A stretch of 64,000 nt of DNA from Aphrophora alni. Its lineage: Eukaryota; Arthropoda; Insecta; Hemiptera; Aphrophoridae. The stretch is from positions 15,207,660 to 15,271,659 of the forward strand of contig OY740776.1 of the NCBI GenBank assembly GCA_963513935.1, written 5' to 3'. The position numbers were made by a program, and so were the translations under genes. Of the stretch, positions 1-10,262 are shown piece after piece; position 1 is the stretch's first letter, and the number at the start of each line of letters is the position of its first letter. Under the pieces are notes generated by a model that saw nothing but the letters and a program-made list of their open reading frames with translations, ran no database searches and had not been told where the DNA came from.

Positions 1-586
1 TGGCTTACGTTACTTGCAATTTTTTTTTAAATCCTGACATATTAACTCTAAAATTTTGTTATTACATAGACAAATTCTACTATATTGCTTTAAAAATTGA
101 TATACTTCAATTTGGTTTTTAGAAAATATTACTATGTTTGTGAATTTTATTAAAAATAATTGTAAAATGCACGAAAATGGCTACCTCGTAATTTTGGGAA
201 ATTCTACAAGGGTTAATCTTCACTATTTAATAAAATTTAAACGAAATCTGTGTACACGCTTTTGAGAAATTACGTCTTTTATACAAGACTAATAGTCGGT
301 AAAAAAGCACTGTGTAGCCAGTAGACACAAGTAATTCTAAACCGTTTATATGGACTTGAAAAACCTCAAAACGTAATATCAAAAACTAAAATAAAATTCG
401 ACATAGGTTTTTGATCACACAACATTCTCTGTACTACGTATATGTCAAAATGTAATGATTGTTCATTAGAGAATTATTGCAAAGAATCAGAAATATAACC
501 TACAAATTAGATAAAATAAAAGTGAACTATCTAGTCAAGTTTAGTTAGATTCGATTCAATTTTGATAATAACCTGGTCATACTTTC
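1..586. other. AT-rich DNA, no gene seen
   Basis: No reading frame of note, RNA gene or repeat structure was recognised here. Composition is AT-rich with short A and T runs, like the rest of the non-repeat DNA in the window. Confidence 0.6.
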
Positions 587-805
587 AGGGGCTCACTATA
601 GTAAGTACTGTAATTACAATCTCGAAGAGCCTAGCTGGATCTTCGCCATTTTGTATGCTGTTTTAGATATCTATCTTTCCTATCAGGTCTCTCTTGACCA
701 ACTCTTGTTCTATTCCGACCCTGACGCTACTAGAGTATTCGAGGGCTAAGAGTATTTATTTTATATTTTTTTCTGATGATGACCAAAATAAAAAAAAAAG
801 TACAC
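587..805 (+). repeat. R2 dispersed repeat, copy 1 (about 220 bp)
   Basis: This is the first of eleven copies of a repeat recognisable by ordered blocks: GCTCACTATAGTAAGTAC near the start, then AGCTGGATCT, CTCTCTTGACCAACTCTTG, TTAGAGTATTCGAGG and GATGATGACC near the end. No terminal inverted repeat, tRNA-like promoter or coding capacity was found, so its class is open (a SINE-like or MITE-like sequence). Copies run in both orientations and are moderately diverged. Confidence 0.75.
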
Positions 806-998
806 TATCTGATATAATGTGAGTAATAAATTTTATTTTGATTTCTATAAAAGCCTAACAAGATCATAACAGCTGTTTAAAACTACCAACCTCTGAGCAA
901 ACCCAAAATACAAATTCACAAGAGACTAAAGCAGACAAACCTCACCTTTCCTTGTCACAATGATTTGATTGATCACTTTCTTTTCAACTTCTTGACAG

Positions 999-1163
999 TT
1001 CTTTGGACAAAGGATGCTGAGGACTGGTCACGCGCCCAAGGACCACTTCCTAAAGGACTTCCACGTCATTGACTCTGTGGAACGAGTTTCTTTGAGAACT
1101 AGGGAGCGTTCACAATCCATTCATGTCGTAGACCATCGCGTGCCGCGTCAAAGAAAACGTTGA
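999..1163 (+). other. Possible terminal exon, unrecognised
   Basis: A 54-codon open frame with balanced base composition stands out from AT-rich surroundings. It follows directly after a pyrimidine-rich stretch ending in CAG (positions 977-998), which looks like a splice acceptor. It ends at a TGA at 1161-1163. The predicted peptide is basic at its end (RVPRQRKR) and I do not recognise it. No matching upstream exon or donor site was identified, so this could be chance or the relic of an element. Confidence 0.2.
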
Positions 1164-1630
1164 AGATGTTTTAACGTTCATGAAATACGAGTCGCAGGAA
1201 TTTCGTTAACAAAGCCTCCCCCCCTCCTCCCTCTACAGGTCAACCTTGGTTAAATGTGAATATCTCTCCAGTTTAAACAGGTTTATGACCCTTCTTAATT
1301 TACGTTTTGTTAGATAGTAATAACTAGTCTGAAAGCAGTTTATGCGTTTTGAAGAAATACGATTTGCAGAAAGATTAAAAAAATTTCACCAAAACTTTGC
1401 ACCATCTCGATCGAAAATATTTCTTAAAATATTAATTTATCCCTCGTATTTTTTTACGAGCTTCCCCTCTTCACCCACTTAAACTTTAAAAAAAGTTTAA
1501 TATTAATAATATTATAAGAAAGGCCTAAATAATATATTATTATTTATAATTATAAAGCGGTAGTTATAATTTTATATCCAGAAGTGTGTCATAATAGGCT
1601 ATGGGTTTTAGGTTAAGTTAGGTTAGGTTA

Positions 1631-4600
1631 GGCTATGGGTTTTAGACCATATTACATTCGCAGTTGTGTAATCACTTACTTTTATAATTAAATGTAAGTC
1701 CTCCAAATCAGTTCATTACAATTAACTTATTAAGAGCTGACTACCTAGAGTGGTTATTGGTATGACGGGAATTATGACCTCAAAGGGTAAGGTTAGGTTA
1801 GGTTAGGTTAGGTTAGGTTAGCATAGGTGTAGATTAGGTTAGGCTATGGGTTTTTAGACCATATTACATTCGCAGTTGTGTAATCACTTACTTTTATAAA
1901 TAAATGTAAGTCCTCCAAATCAGTTCATTACAATTAACTTATTAAGAGCTGACTACCTAGAGTGGTTATTGGTATGACGGGAATTATGACGTCAAAGGGT
2001 AAGGTTAGGTTAGGTTAGGTTAGGTTAGGTTAGCATAGGTGTAGATTAGGTTAGGTTAGGCTATGGGTTTTAGACAATATTACATTAGCAGTTGTGTTAT
2101 CACTTACTTTTATAATTAAATGTAAGTCCTCCAAATCAGTTCATTATAATTAACTTATTAGGAGTTGACTACCTAGAGTGGTTATTGGTCTGACGGGAAT
2201 TATGACGTCAAAGGGTAAGGTTAGGTTAGGTTAGGTTAGGTTAGGTTAGCATAGGTGTAGATTAGGTTAGGTTAGGCTATGGGTTTTAGACAATATTACA
2301 TTAGCAGTTGTGTTATCACTTACTTTTATAATTAAATGTAAGTCCTCCAAATCAGTTCATTACAATTAACTTATTAGGAGTTGACTACCTAGAGTGGTTA
2401 TTGGTCTGACGGGAATTATGACGTCAAAGGGTAAGGTTAGGTTAGGTTAGGTTAGGTTAGGTTAGCATAGGTGTAGATTAGGTTAGGTTAGGCTATGGGT
2501 TTTAGACAATATTACATTAGCAGTTGTGTTATCACTTACTTTTATAATTAAATGTAAGTCCTCCAAATCAGTTCATTACAATTAACTTATTAGGAGTTGA
2601 CTACCTAGAGTGGTTATTGGTCTGACGGGAATTATGACGTCAAAGGGTAAGGTTAGGTTAGGTTAGGTTAGGTTAGCATAGGTGTAGATTAGGTTAGGTT
2701 AGGCTATGGGTTTTAGACAATATTACATTAGCAGTTGTGTTATCACTTACTTTTATAATTAAATGTAAGTCCTCCAAATCAGTTCATTATAATTAACTTA
2801 TTAGGAGTTGACTACCTAGAGTGGTTATTGGTCTGACGGGAATTATGACGTCAAAGGGTAAGGTTAGGTTAGGTTAGGTTAGGTTAGCATAGGTGTAGAT
2901 TAGGTTAGGTTAGGCTATGGGTTTTAGACAATATTACATTAGCAGTTGTGTTATCACTTACTTTTATAATTAAATGTAAGTCCTCCAAATCAGTTCATTA
3001 TAATTAACTTATTAGGAGTTGACTACCTAGAGTGGTTATTGGTCTGACGGGAATTATTACGTCAAAGGGTAAGGTTAGGTTAGGTTAGGTTAGGTTAGCA
3101 TAGGTGTAGATTAGGTTAGGTTAGGCTATGGGTTTTAGACAATATTACATTAGCAGTTGTGTTATCACTTACTTTTATAATTAAATGTAAGTCCTCCAAA
3201 TCAGCTCATTATAATTAACTTATTAGGAGTTGACTACCTAGAGTGGTTATTGGTCTGACGGGAATTATGACGTCAAAGGGTAAGGTTAGGTTAGGTTAGG
3301 TTAGGTTAGCATAGGTGTAGATTAGGTTAGGTTAGGCTATGGGTTTTAGACAATATTACATTAGCAGTTGTGTTATCACTTACTTATAAATAAATGTAAG
3401 TCCTCCAAATCAGTTCATTATAATTAACTTATTAAGAGCTGACTACCTAGAGTGGTTATTGGTCTGACGGGAATTATGACGTCAAAGGGTAAGGTTAGGT
3501 TAGGTTAGGTTAGGTTAGCATAGGTGTAGATTAGGTTAGGTTAGGCTATGGGTTTTAGACAATATTACATTAGCAGTTGTGTTATCACTTACTTTTATAA
3601 ATAAATGTAAGTCCTCCAAATCAGTTCATTATAATTAACTTATTAAGAGCTGACTACCTAGAGTGGTTATGGGTCTGACGGGAATTATGACGTCAAAGGG
3701 TAAGGTTAGGTTAGGTTAGGTTAGGTTAGGTTAGCATAGGTGTAGATTAGGTTAGGCTATGGGTTTTTAGACCATATTACATTAGCAGTTGTGTTATCAC
3801 TTACTTTTATAATTAAATGTAAGTCCTCCAAATCAGTTCATTATAATTAACTTATTAGGAGTTGACTACCTAGAGTGGTTATTGGTCTGACGGGAATTAT
3901 GACCTCAAAGGGTAAGGTTAGGTTAGGTTAGGTTAGGTTAGCATAGGTGTAGATTAGGTTAGGTTAGGCTATGGGTTTTAGACAATATTACATTAGCAGT
4001 TGTGTTATCACTTACTTTTATAATTAAATGTAAGTCCTCCAAATCAGTTCATTATAATTAACTTATTAGGAGTTGACTACCTAGAGTGGTTATTGGTCTG
4101 ACGGGAATTATGACCTCAAAGGGTAAGGTTAGGTTAGGTTAGGTTAGGTTAGCATAAGTGTAGATTAGGTTAGGTTAGGCTATGGGTTTTTAGACCATAT
4201 TACATTCGCAGTTGTGTAATCACTTACTTTTATAATTAAATGTAAGTCCTCCAAATCAGTTCATTACAATTAACTTATTAGGAGTTGACTACCTAGAGTG
4301 GTTATTGGTCTGACGGGAATTATGACCTCAAAGGGTAAGGTTAGTTTAGGTTAGGTTAGGTTAGCATAGGTGTAGATTAGGTTAGGTTAGGCTATGGGTT
4401 TTAGACAATATTACATTAGCAGTTGTGTTATCACTTACTTTTATAATTAAATGTAAGTCCTCCAAATCAGTTCATTACAATTAACTTATTAGGAGCTGAC
4501 TACCTAGAGTGGTTATGGGTCTGACGGGAATTATGAACTCAAAGGGTAAGGTTAGGTTAGGTTAGGTTAGGTTAGCATAAGTGTAGATTAGGTTAGGTTA

Positions 4601-4745
4601 GGCTATGGGTTTTAGACCATATTACATTCGCAGTTGTGTAATCACTTACTGTTATAATTAAATGTAAGTCCTCCAAATCAGTTCATTATAATTAACTTAT
4701 TAAGAGCTGACTACCTAGAGTGGTTATTGGTATGACGGGAATTAA
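1631..4745 (+). repeat. Satellite of about 211 bp, 15 copies, each with an internal TTAGG run
   Basis: Fifteen head-to-tail monomers begin with GGCTATGGGTTTT at 1631, 1842, 2059, 2275, 2491, 2702, 2913, 3124, 3335, 3544, 3755, 3967, 4178, 4390 and 4601. Spacing is 209-217 bp; most of the variation is in 5 bp steps from gain or loss of one TTAGG. Each monomer has about 150 bp of unique core, including CTACCTAGAGTGGTTATTGG. A TTAGG run of four to six units follows, then the spacer GCATAGGTGTAGA and two or three more TTAGG units. A partial copy and short TTAGG run lie just upstream (1597-1630). Central copies are more alike than the outer ones, as expected from unequal exchange. Confidence 0.95.
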
Positions 4746-5150
4746 TGAACTCATTAATTAATGTCTTTTATTTTTAAAATTTTTTTCTTTACAGCTTTGT
4801 TGTTGTTCTCTAGTTCTTAGTATATGTTACTTTATTTATAGATTTAACCACTCCCGTAAATTCTACTCACACATTTGTTATATATATTTTTTAAAGTTTT
4901 TGTATTTTTTCTTTTCTTTCTCCTTATCACAGTAGTCTCTAAACCGGGTTGCCTTAAAGGTTCCATTATTTTATTCCCTCTAGATAATAATTTATGTTTT
5001 GTGTTGTTTAATATTAAGTGTTTTAAATTTGTGTTTCATTTATTAATCTTTTGTTTGTGTATGTTATGTGTGTATAGTCTGTTGGGGGAATAAATATAAT
5101 TATTATATTATATTTACACTCCTCTAAAACACGGTTTCAAGCACCTGCTA
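4746..5150. other. AT-rich DNA, no gene seen
   Basis: A T-rich stretch follows the satellite. A 72-codon open frame here encodes only a hydrophobic low-complexity peptide rich in F and L, which is what T-rich DNA gives by chance. Confidence 0.6.
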
Positions 5151-5154
5151 TTCC

Positions 5155-5362
5155 TAAATAGAAAAAAAAGCTTTTGTGTTTAAAGTCAAAAAACCTCTGA
5201 GTCATCATCTCCTAAAAAAATAAAGACCCTTTGCCTTCGCATTCTCTAATATCGCTAGAGACAGAGAGAAGAAATGTTGGTTAAGAGAGACTTGATAAGA
5301 AAGGTGTAGATTCAGTTAAACTCCCTCGGGATTGCCAACCACGTACTCACCAAATAGAACCC
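5155..5362 (-). repeat. R2 dispersed repeat, copy 2
   Basis: Reverse-strand copy: the blocks AAACCTCTGAGTCATCATC, ATTCTCTAATATCGCTAGAG, GAGAGACTTGATAAGAAAGG and CCTCGGGATTGCCAACC are the complements of R2 blocks, in the expected inverted order. Confidence 0.7.
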
Positions 5363-7024
5363 CTGAGGGTTAGCAAATGGTAAATGTTACTAGATATTGC
5401 TAATTTTGTCCGATTTATCGATTATTTCTTAACTCGATTAGTTAACGGATATTGTTGTGTTAATCGTTATCGAAACGCTCAAACGTCAAAGCTTGACGTG
5501 TCCCTTGAGTATTGGAGACGGTTATTTTCTATTATTAAACTTTAACCCTAACTTTGTGAATGAGTTGCAAGTTTTACCCTTTCTGTAACTAAACGTTATT
5601 TTATAATGTGAACAGTTTGAAAATAAGAATACTACTGTGCTCAACATTTTGCATTTTTTTTTTGTTTTTTAAAAGCGAAAACTTTTCGGTCATTATCACC
5701 TTAAAAAAAGAACTTAAAATTAAGACCTCTCGAATATTCTAATAGTCGAAAGAATAAAAACAAACATTTTATTTGTTGTTGAAAAATGAAAATATTTTAT
5801 CTGTTTTTGAGATATTCGACGTTAAACAGTTTAATTTGCCGCCATTTTGAAATGAGTAAAGTTAATCGGTTGATTATTTTTCTTAAATTGGTTCTCTATA
5901 ACACTGAGTAGCCTGCAAAATTTCAACTCCATAACGTTAACCGTTGAATAGATGTATGATTTTTTTTGTTAAAAACAGAAAATGGCGTCTAGGTAGAAAA
6001 CTAAGCAATGTTTGTTTGAAGTTTTTCATTGGATTTTATGTGAGTATTCTTGTAGTTTTGGAACGATTTTTGGATACACACTGTATAACGTATACTTTAA
6101 GTTGATATAAATCAAGAACTTGTCTTTTTGGCACATGTGTATCAGTAAATGTTCTTTTAGACTGCTTGATAAAGGCCGATTTTTTTAAAAAATTTAGGTC
6201 GATTTTTGTATGATAAAAAGCGCTAAATATGTGTATGTAAGTGTTTCTACATGTAATACCAAGTATTTGGATATAAATTTTTGCATGTATATATTTATGC
6301 ACACATATACTCACACACTACAACCACAAAAACGTGCATTTACACATTTTGCACGTTTACATGCATATACATGCGTGAAGATGTGCATTTTTGGATTTAG
6401 ACAAGTATAATATATATGCATGAAAATATTTCTACACATATAATGCACAAATATGTTTGTGTGTATATACATGTATACAACTAAAAACGCTTACGTTAAA
6501 AAATGCACGTTTTTATAGTTGTAGTGACCCCTCCCCCCCATTAGGCCCCAGCGGTGAGATGGAGTGTACTATTTTATCGCCTAACTTTCCACCAAGTTTT
6601 TTTTGTGTATGGAGGATTTTTGTCTAGGAAAATACTTTATTCAGAGGTCTATTTGGTTTTAAGAGGTAAAAAAGACATTATTTATTTTTGGTTTGGTGAA
6701 CATGTTTTAAGGTCGTATCAAGGTAATTTTTTTTATTTTTAGGAACCTATATTTTAAGAGTAGCTTATTCAAGAACAAACACAACCAATTATATCTGTAA
6801 TTATTGTTTCTGATTCAAATATGAGAAGATATTTAACATAATAACTACAGATTTTGGGATATTTACAAGTTTTTAACTTGGAAAAATGAACTTTATAAAA
6901 ATTCAAAAAAGTGTTTATTTTTATGATATAAAGCTAAGAAAATTTTTATTTTTATAACATTTTGTATTTTTTTCTGCAAAAATAGAAGCTAACATAATTA
7001 TTTGTTAGTATAAAACTTAAACTC
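5363..7024. other. Unannotated AT-rich stretch with an alternating purine-pyrimidine patch
   Basis: No gene was recognised. Between about 6225 and 6480 the sequence is dense in TG/CA and ATGCAT steps, which open short spurious frames on both strands. Around 5820-5860 a CCGCCATTTTGAAAT block resembles patches at 13.65, 44.0 and 58.2 kb, suggesting another degraded dispersed repeat. Confidence 0.5.
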
Positions 7025-7241
7025 AAATTCTCTCAAAAAGTTAGTTTATTTATTCAAACGCGTTTCAACTACAAAGTCGCCATCTTCAGTGATTCACGAG
7101 CTACAGTAACAGTCAGAGTTTTAGTTATTGTAGCTCGTATAACCAAACTCTAATTGTTACTGTAGCTTGTGGATCACTGAAGATGGCAACTTTGTAGTTG
7201 AAACGCGTTTGAATAAATAAACTAACTTTTTGAGAGAATTT
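7025..7241. mobile_element. Foldback element with hammerhead-like arms, copy 1
   Basis: This is a 217 bp near-palindrome. The left arm, complemented, and the right arm both read CACTGAAGATGGC, then a short variable hairpin, then GAAACGCGTTTG and an AT-rich tail ending in a run that includes CTAACTTTTTGAGAGA. About 60 bp of spacer separates the arms. The order CTGANGA, hairpin, GAAA matches the core of type I hammerhead ribozymes, a motif known in Penelope-like elements. The hairpin is imperfect here, so the ribozyme reading is an inference. There is no coding sequence, so any movement would rely on another element. Confidence 0.7.
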
Positions 7242-8129
7242 CTCTTCTATAAATTCATGTCACAAGTCAAGCTTAATATTTACTTATATTATTTTTTAAG
7301 TTTTATTCGATCAAAAGTAAAAACAGAATTGTTTCTTGGAATTTTTTCATTAAAATTTATGATTTTTCAAGTAACGATATTTTTTGAAAATATAAAAATC
7401 TCTATTTATTTTTTTAAATATATTGACAAATTTAGGTCGATGAAAAAACAAAAAATTTAAGACAAAATTTGCATGATTTTTGTTCTCGAATAAAGTGTCG
7501 TATTTAAAAAGTATATCTTACAATTTTTAAAAAAGAAAAGAATTTACATTTAAATCAGTAAAGTCAAAAATTGATTATAATCAACAAAATAAATAATTTC
7601 ACGCAAAATTTGAGATAGAATATAAAGCATTTTCGTCCACTGCTAAACTTGTTTTCACGAAGTCGTCCGCACACTAAAGAAATCTGTTTGAAGTTTGCAT
7701 ACTAATAATTACACTATAACCTCCTTGGTATTTAAACAATGCCTTAGCGAAGCGAACTGAAGGGAGTTGATTGGCCACTACACCTGCCACAGGTCCACGC
7801 AAAGCAATTTACCGACCCAATGCCTCCGGGCCTTCTTTGCAACATAATGACACTTCTAGCAGCGGCGTGAGTTTAGACTAACTACAGTGTTAGAATAGAT
7901 CGCAGGTTAGGTTAGGTACGTAATATAACATTAGAGTCGAGTCAGGGTCGTTTGGGTCCCTTCCGTGAGTTGCAGAATGGAGGAAGATCAAGAGATAACG
8001 AGTAGAGAATACTTGGTAGCTGATGCGCCGCGCCGGTTCGATTATCAATGGATACGTAGATTCTTAAAATATTCAACTTTAGCTACTGTAATCTCAGATA
8101 AAAAGAATAAGAGTTTTTTTTCTTTTTTG
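7242..8129. other. Unannotated stretch, no gene seen
   Basis: AT-rich to 7650, then a more balanced segment (7740-8060). The frame at 7965-8189 starts in that segment but runs into a T-rich R2 copy, so it is not supported as a gene. One short TTAGG pair occurs at about 7903-7916. Confidence 0.45.
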
Positions 8130-8305
8130 ATGTTTTTGTCTCGGTCATCATCACTTTACAAAATTTTTTTTTTTTTTTTTTTTAAATGAAGAAAAAAGAA
8201 GACCCTTAGCTCTGAAATACTCTAATAGCGTCAGGCTCGGCAAAGTTAGTCAATACTGACCTGATAGGAGAGATGAAAGAGAGGGATCTACCCCAACATT
8301 ACATG
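8130..8305 (-). repeat. R2 dispersed repeat, copy 3
   Basis: Reverse-strand copy identified by CTCGGTCATCATCAC, then CCTTAGCTCTGAAATACTC and GACCTGATAGGAGAGATGAA. A T run at 8166-8183 has expanded inside it. The end towards 8305 is diverged. Confidence 0.65.
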
Positions 8306-8494
8306 GAAAAACTTGTAGAACCCAGCACGTATATGAGTAGATTATAGTCTGAAATTTAGGCAACTTGTACGACATATATTTTGTTCAACCTCTCACTGAC
8401 GTTTACTCTTTACACCTACTGATTTATTTTGATTGTATTATATTATGATTTTAATACTCAGATGATGTGGAAAAAGTAACTATTCCTAAGTGTT

Positions 8495-8687
8495 CTGGTA
8501 GCTCAGTGGTTAAGGTCGTCACTCTCTGATCAAGAGTGGCACTTGAGAACGTGGGTTCGAATCCCATTTATTCTGTGCAGTTTGGTTTTGGCCAACCTGT
8601 GGTATGGCGGAGGGAAGGCCCACTGTAAATAAACAGTGGTTGGCTTGAGTGGAAGTTGAAGGAGTTGGTTAGGTTAGGTTAGGTTAC
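8495..8687 (+). mobile_element. tRNA-derived SINE ending in TTAGG repeats
   Basis: The 5' part is tRNA-like. An A box reads TAGCTCAGTGGTTAAGG at about 8510, and a B box reads GGGTTCGAATCCC about 45 bp downstream. Between them, ACTCT and AGAGT can form a five-pair stem closing a seven-base loop with a T before the triplet GAT. The acceptor stem is not convincing and no CCA context is present, so this is not a working tRNA gene. A body of about 110 bp containing GGCCAACCTGTGG follows. The 3' end is three to four TTAGG units rather than poly(A). The element would be transcribed by RNA polymerase III and moved by a partner LINE. Confidence 0.75.
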
Positions 8688-8772
8688 AATTGTAGGCCTA
8701 CTAGTTAGACCAAAAATGTTCATTATTTTGTTATTAAATTTAATTAAACAACATTTTAATGAAGCACTAACA

Positions 8773-8788
8773 ATAAATAAATAAATAA

Positions 8789-8840
<52 letters not shown>
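8773..8840. repeat. AAAT and AT microsatellite
   Basis: About five AAAT units merge into about 24 AT units. The small reading frames across it are translations of the microsatellite. Confidence 0.95.
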
Positions 8841-8847
<7 letters not shown>

Positions 8848-9317
8848 CAGTATTTGACTTGGGTTATTAGTAGAGGGACCAAGCCTTCAGATCTGATGGA
8901 CTATAGTGATAGGGAATAACCATTGGGTCATATCCCTTACAAGTGTAAAACTATGAAGTGTAAATTGATAGATGGGTACATACTCAGTTGTAATATTGAA
9001 TTAATAAAAATTTTTTTTTAAAAGTAGAGTAACGATCATAGATCAGTAGTATCTGTATACATGCTCAAAAATACAGTAAAAATTTTAGGACAATATCTCT
9101 TATACTTTTTGAGATAATGGGGCATTAATTAACATGGGCAGGGATGCAGTCTCCCCTTAAGGATAATTGTGATTATTACCAATTGAATAAAGGACAATAA
9201 ATACAGAGATACAGTATGTTTGGTGTTTAAAAGCTTTACTTATGTAAATTAATACACATTAATAGTTCATTAATTAGTACGTAAACACTATGGTGCCCAC
9301 AAACATTTAAATAGGAG
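8841..9317. other. Unannotated AT-rich stretch
   Basis: No gene, array or known repeat was recognised between the microsatellite and the R1 copy. Confidence 0.5.
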
Positions 9318-10262
9318 GATGAAATTTGGTGTAGGGGACTATAAACTAATTGAAAAGTTTAAAATAGCGGCCATTTTAAACAGTTTTTTCTTCTACTTTT
9401 TTTCGTGTTTTTATACTAATTTATACACACTAATTTATATACAAATTTGCAATTTAAAACTGAATGTAATTGTACCAACCCCACTTTTCAAGCGAAATTA
9501 TTGTCAAAAATGTAATTTAAAAAAGTTTATTACTAAATTACTCACGTCTTAGCAATCTTGTGTTTAGTAATTTATTAATATTTCATAACAGCTGTTTCGG
9601 TATAACATATACCATCATCAGATGAAACAACACGTTTACACAACACACTGATACACATTTCACAAAAATAAATAAACATAAAATGTATGGTACAGCAGTA
9701 CAGGTCGAAAATAATATAAAATAAAGTTGAGATAATATAGCCACATCTTGCTAACGTAGTGGTCAACTGTTCACTCACTGATGATGGTATATGTTATACC
9801 GAAACAGCTGTTATGAAATATTAATAGATACTAAACACAAGATTGCTAAGACGTAAGTAATTTGGTAATAAACTTATTGTAAAGCTTTCATAAGGCAATA
9901 TGGAATTTATGTAGTTTTAAACCCTGACCTCGCAAGGAAATGTGATATTCGTATAGTTACCGACACGAGCGTAGCGAGTGAAGACTTTTTAATATATACA
10001 CATCTACTAGGTCCCCTAGGGCCTAACTGACGTCAAGAAGGTAGTGGTATACGCAGTTACGAGGTTCAGTAAACCTTTGTAACAACTGTTTTTAACAAAC
10101 TTACCTTACTGGATAAGACATCTTCATCTACAAGGACAATTCAACAAGTTCCAAAATATAACTTTTGCGCATTACGTTTAGAGTAGGCCTACTTGTATTA
10201 CTTAGTATGATCGGGCTGGGTAATTACCATAATGGGTCCATCATCTTGATTTTATCATTTTA
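9318..10262 (+). repeat. R1 dispersed repeat, copy A, split by a foldback element
   Basis: R1 is a family of about 1 kb found ten times in the window. Its ordered blocks are ATGAAATTTGG, GCGGCCATTTT, GTACCAACCCCACTT, TTGTCAAAAATGTAATTT, ACCCTGACCTC, GAGCGTAGCGAGTG, TACACATCTACTAGG, CTTACTGGATAAGAC and GGGCTGGGTAA-TACCAT. All blocks occur here in order. A 323 bp foldback (9538-9860) interrupts it after the TTGTCAAAAATG block. No coding capacity or clear terminal repeat was found, so its class is unknown. Confidence 0.8.
9538..9860. mobile_element. Foldback element with the best hammerhead-like core, inserted in R1
   Basis: The terminal arms are nearly perfect inverted repeats of about 85 bp (TTACTCACGTCTTAGCAATC at the left end). 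Each arm read inwards to outwards on its own strand contains CTGATGATGGTATATG followed by TTATACCGAAACAGCTG. CTGATGA and GAAA flank a six-pair hairpin, GGTATA with TATACC. One extra T lies between CTGATGA and the stem compared with the canonical hammerhead. The spacer between the arms is about 140 bp and has no gene. Confidence 0.75.

Noticed and set aside
1600..4745. A true chromosome end
   Set aside because: TTAGG runs are short, embedded in a satellite and followed by tens of kb of other DNA; arrays elsewhere occur in both orientations.
4875..5093. 72-codon hydrophobic frame
   Set aside because: T-rich DNA gives F and L runs by chance; no signal or conserved motif is present.
8495..8580. 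A functional tRNA gene
   Set aside because: A and B boxes and an anticodon-like loop are present, but the acceptor stem does not pair and the sequence runs on into a SINE body.
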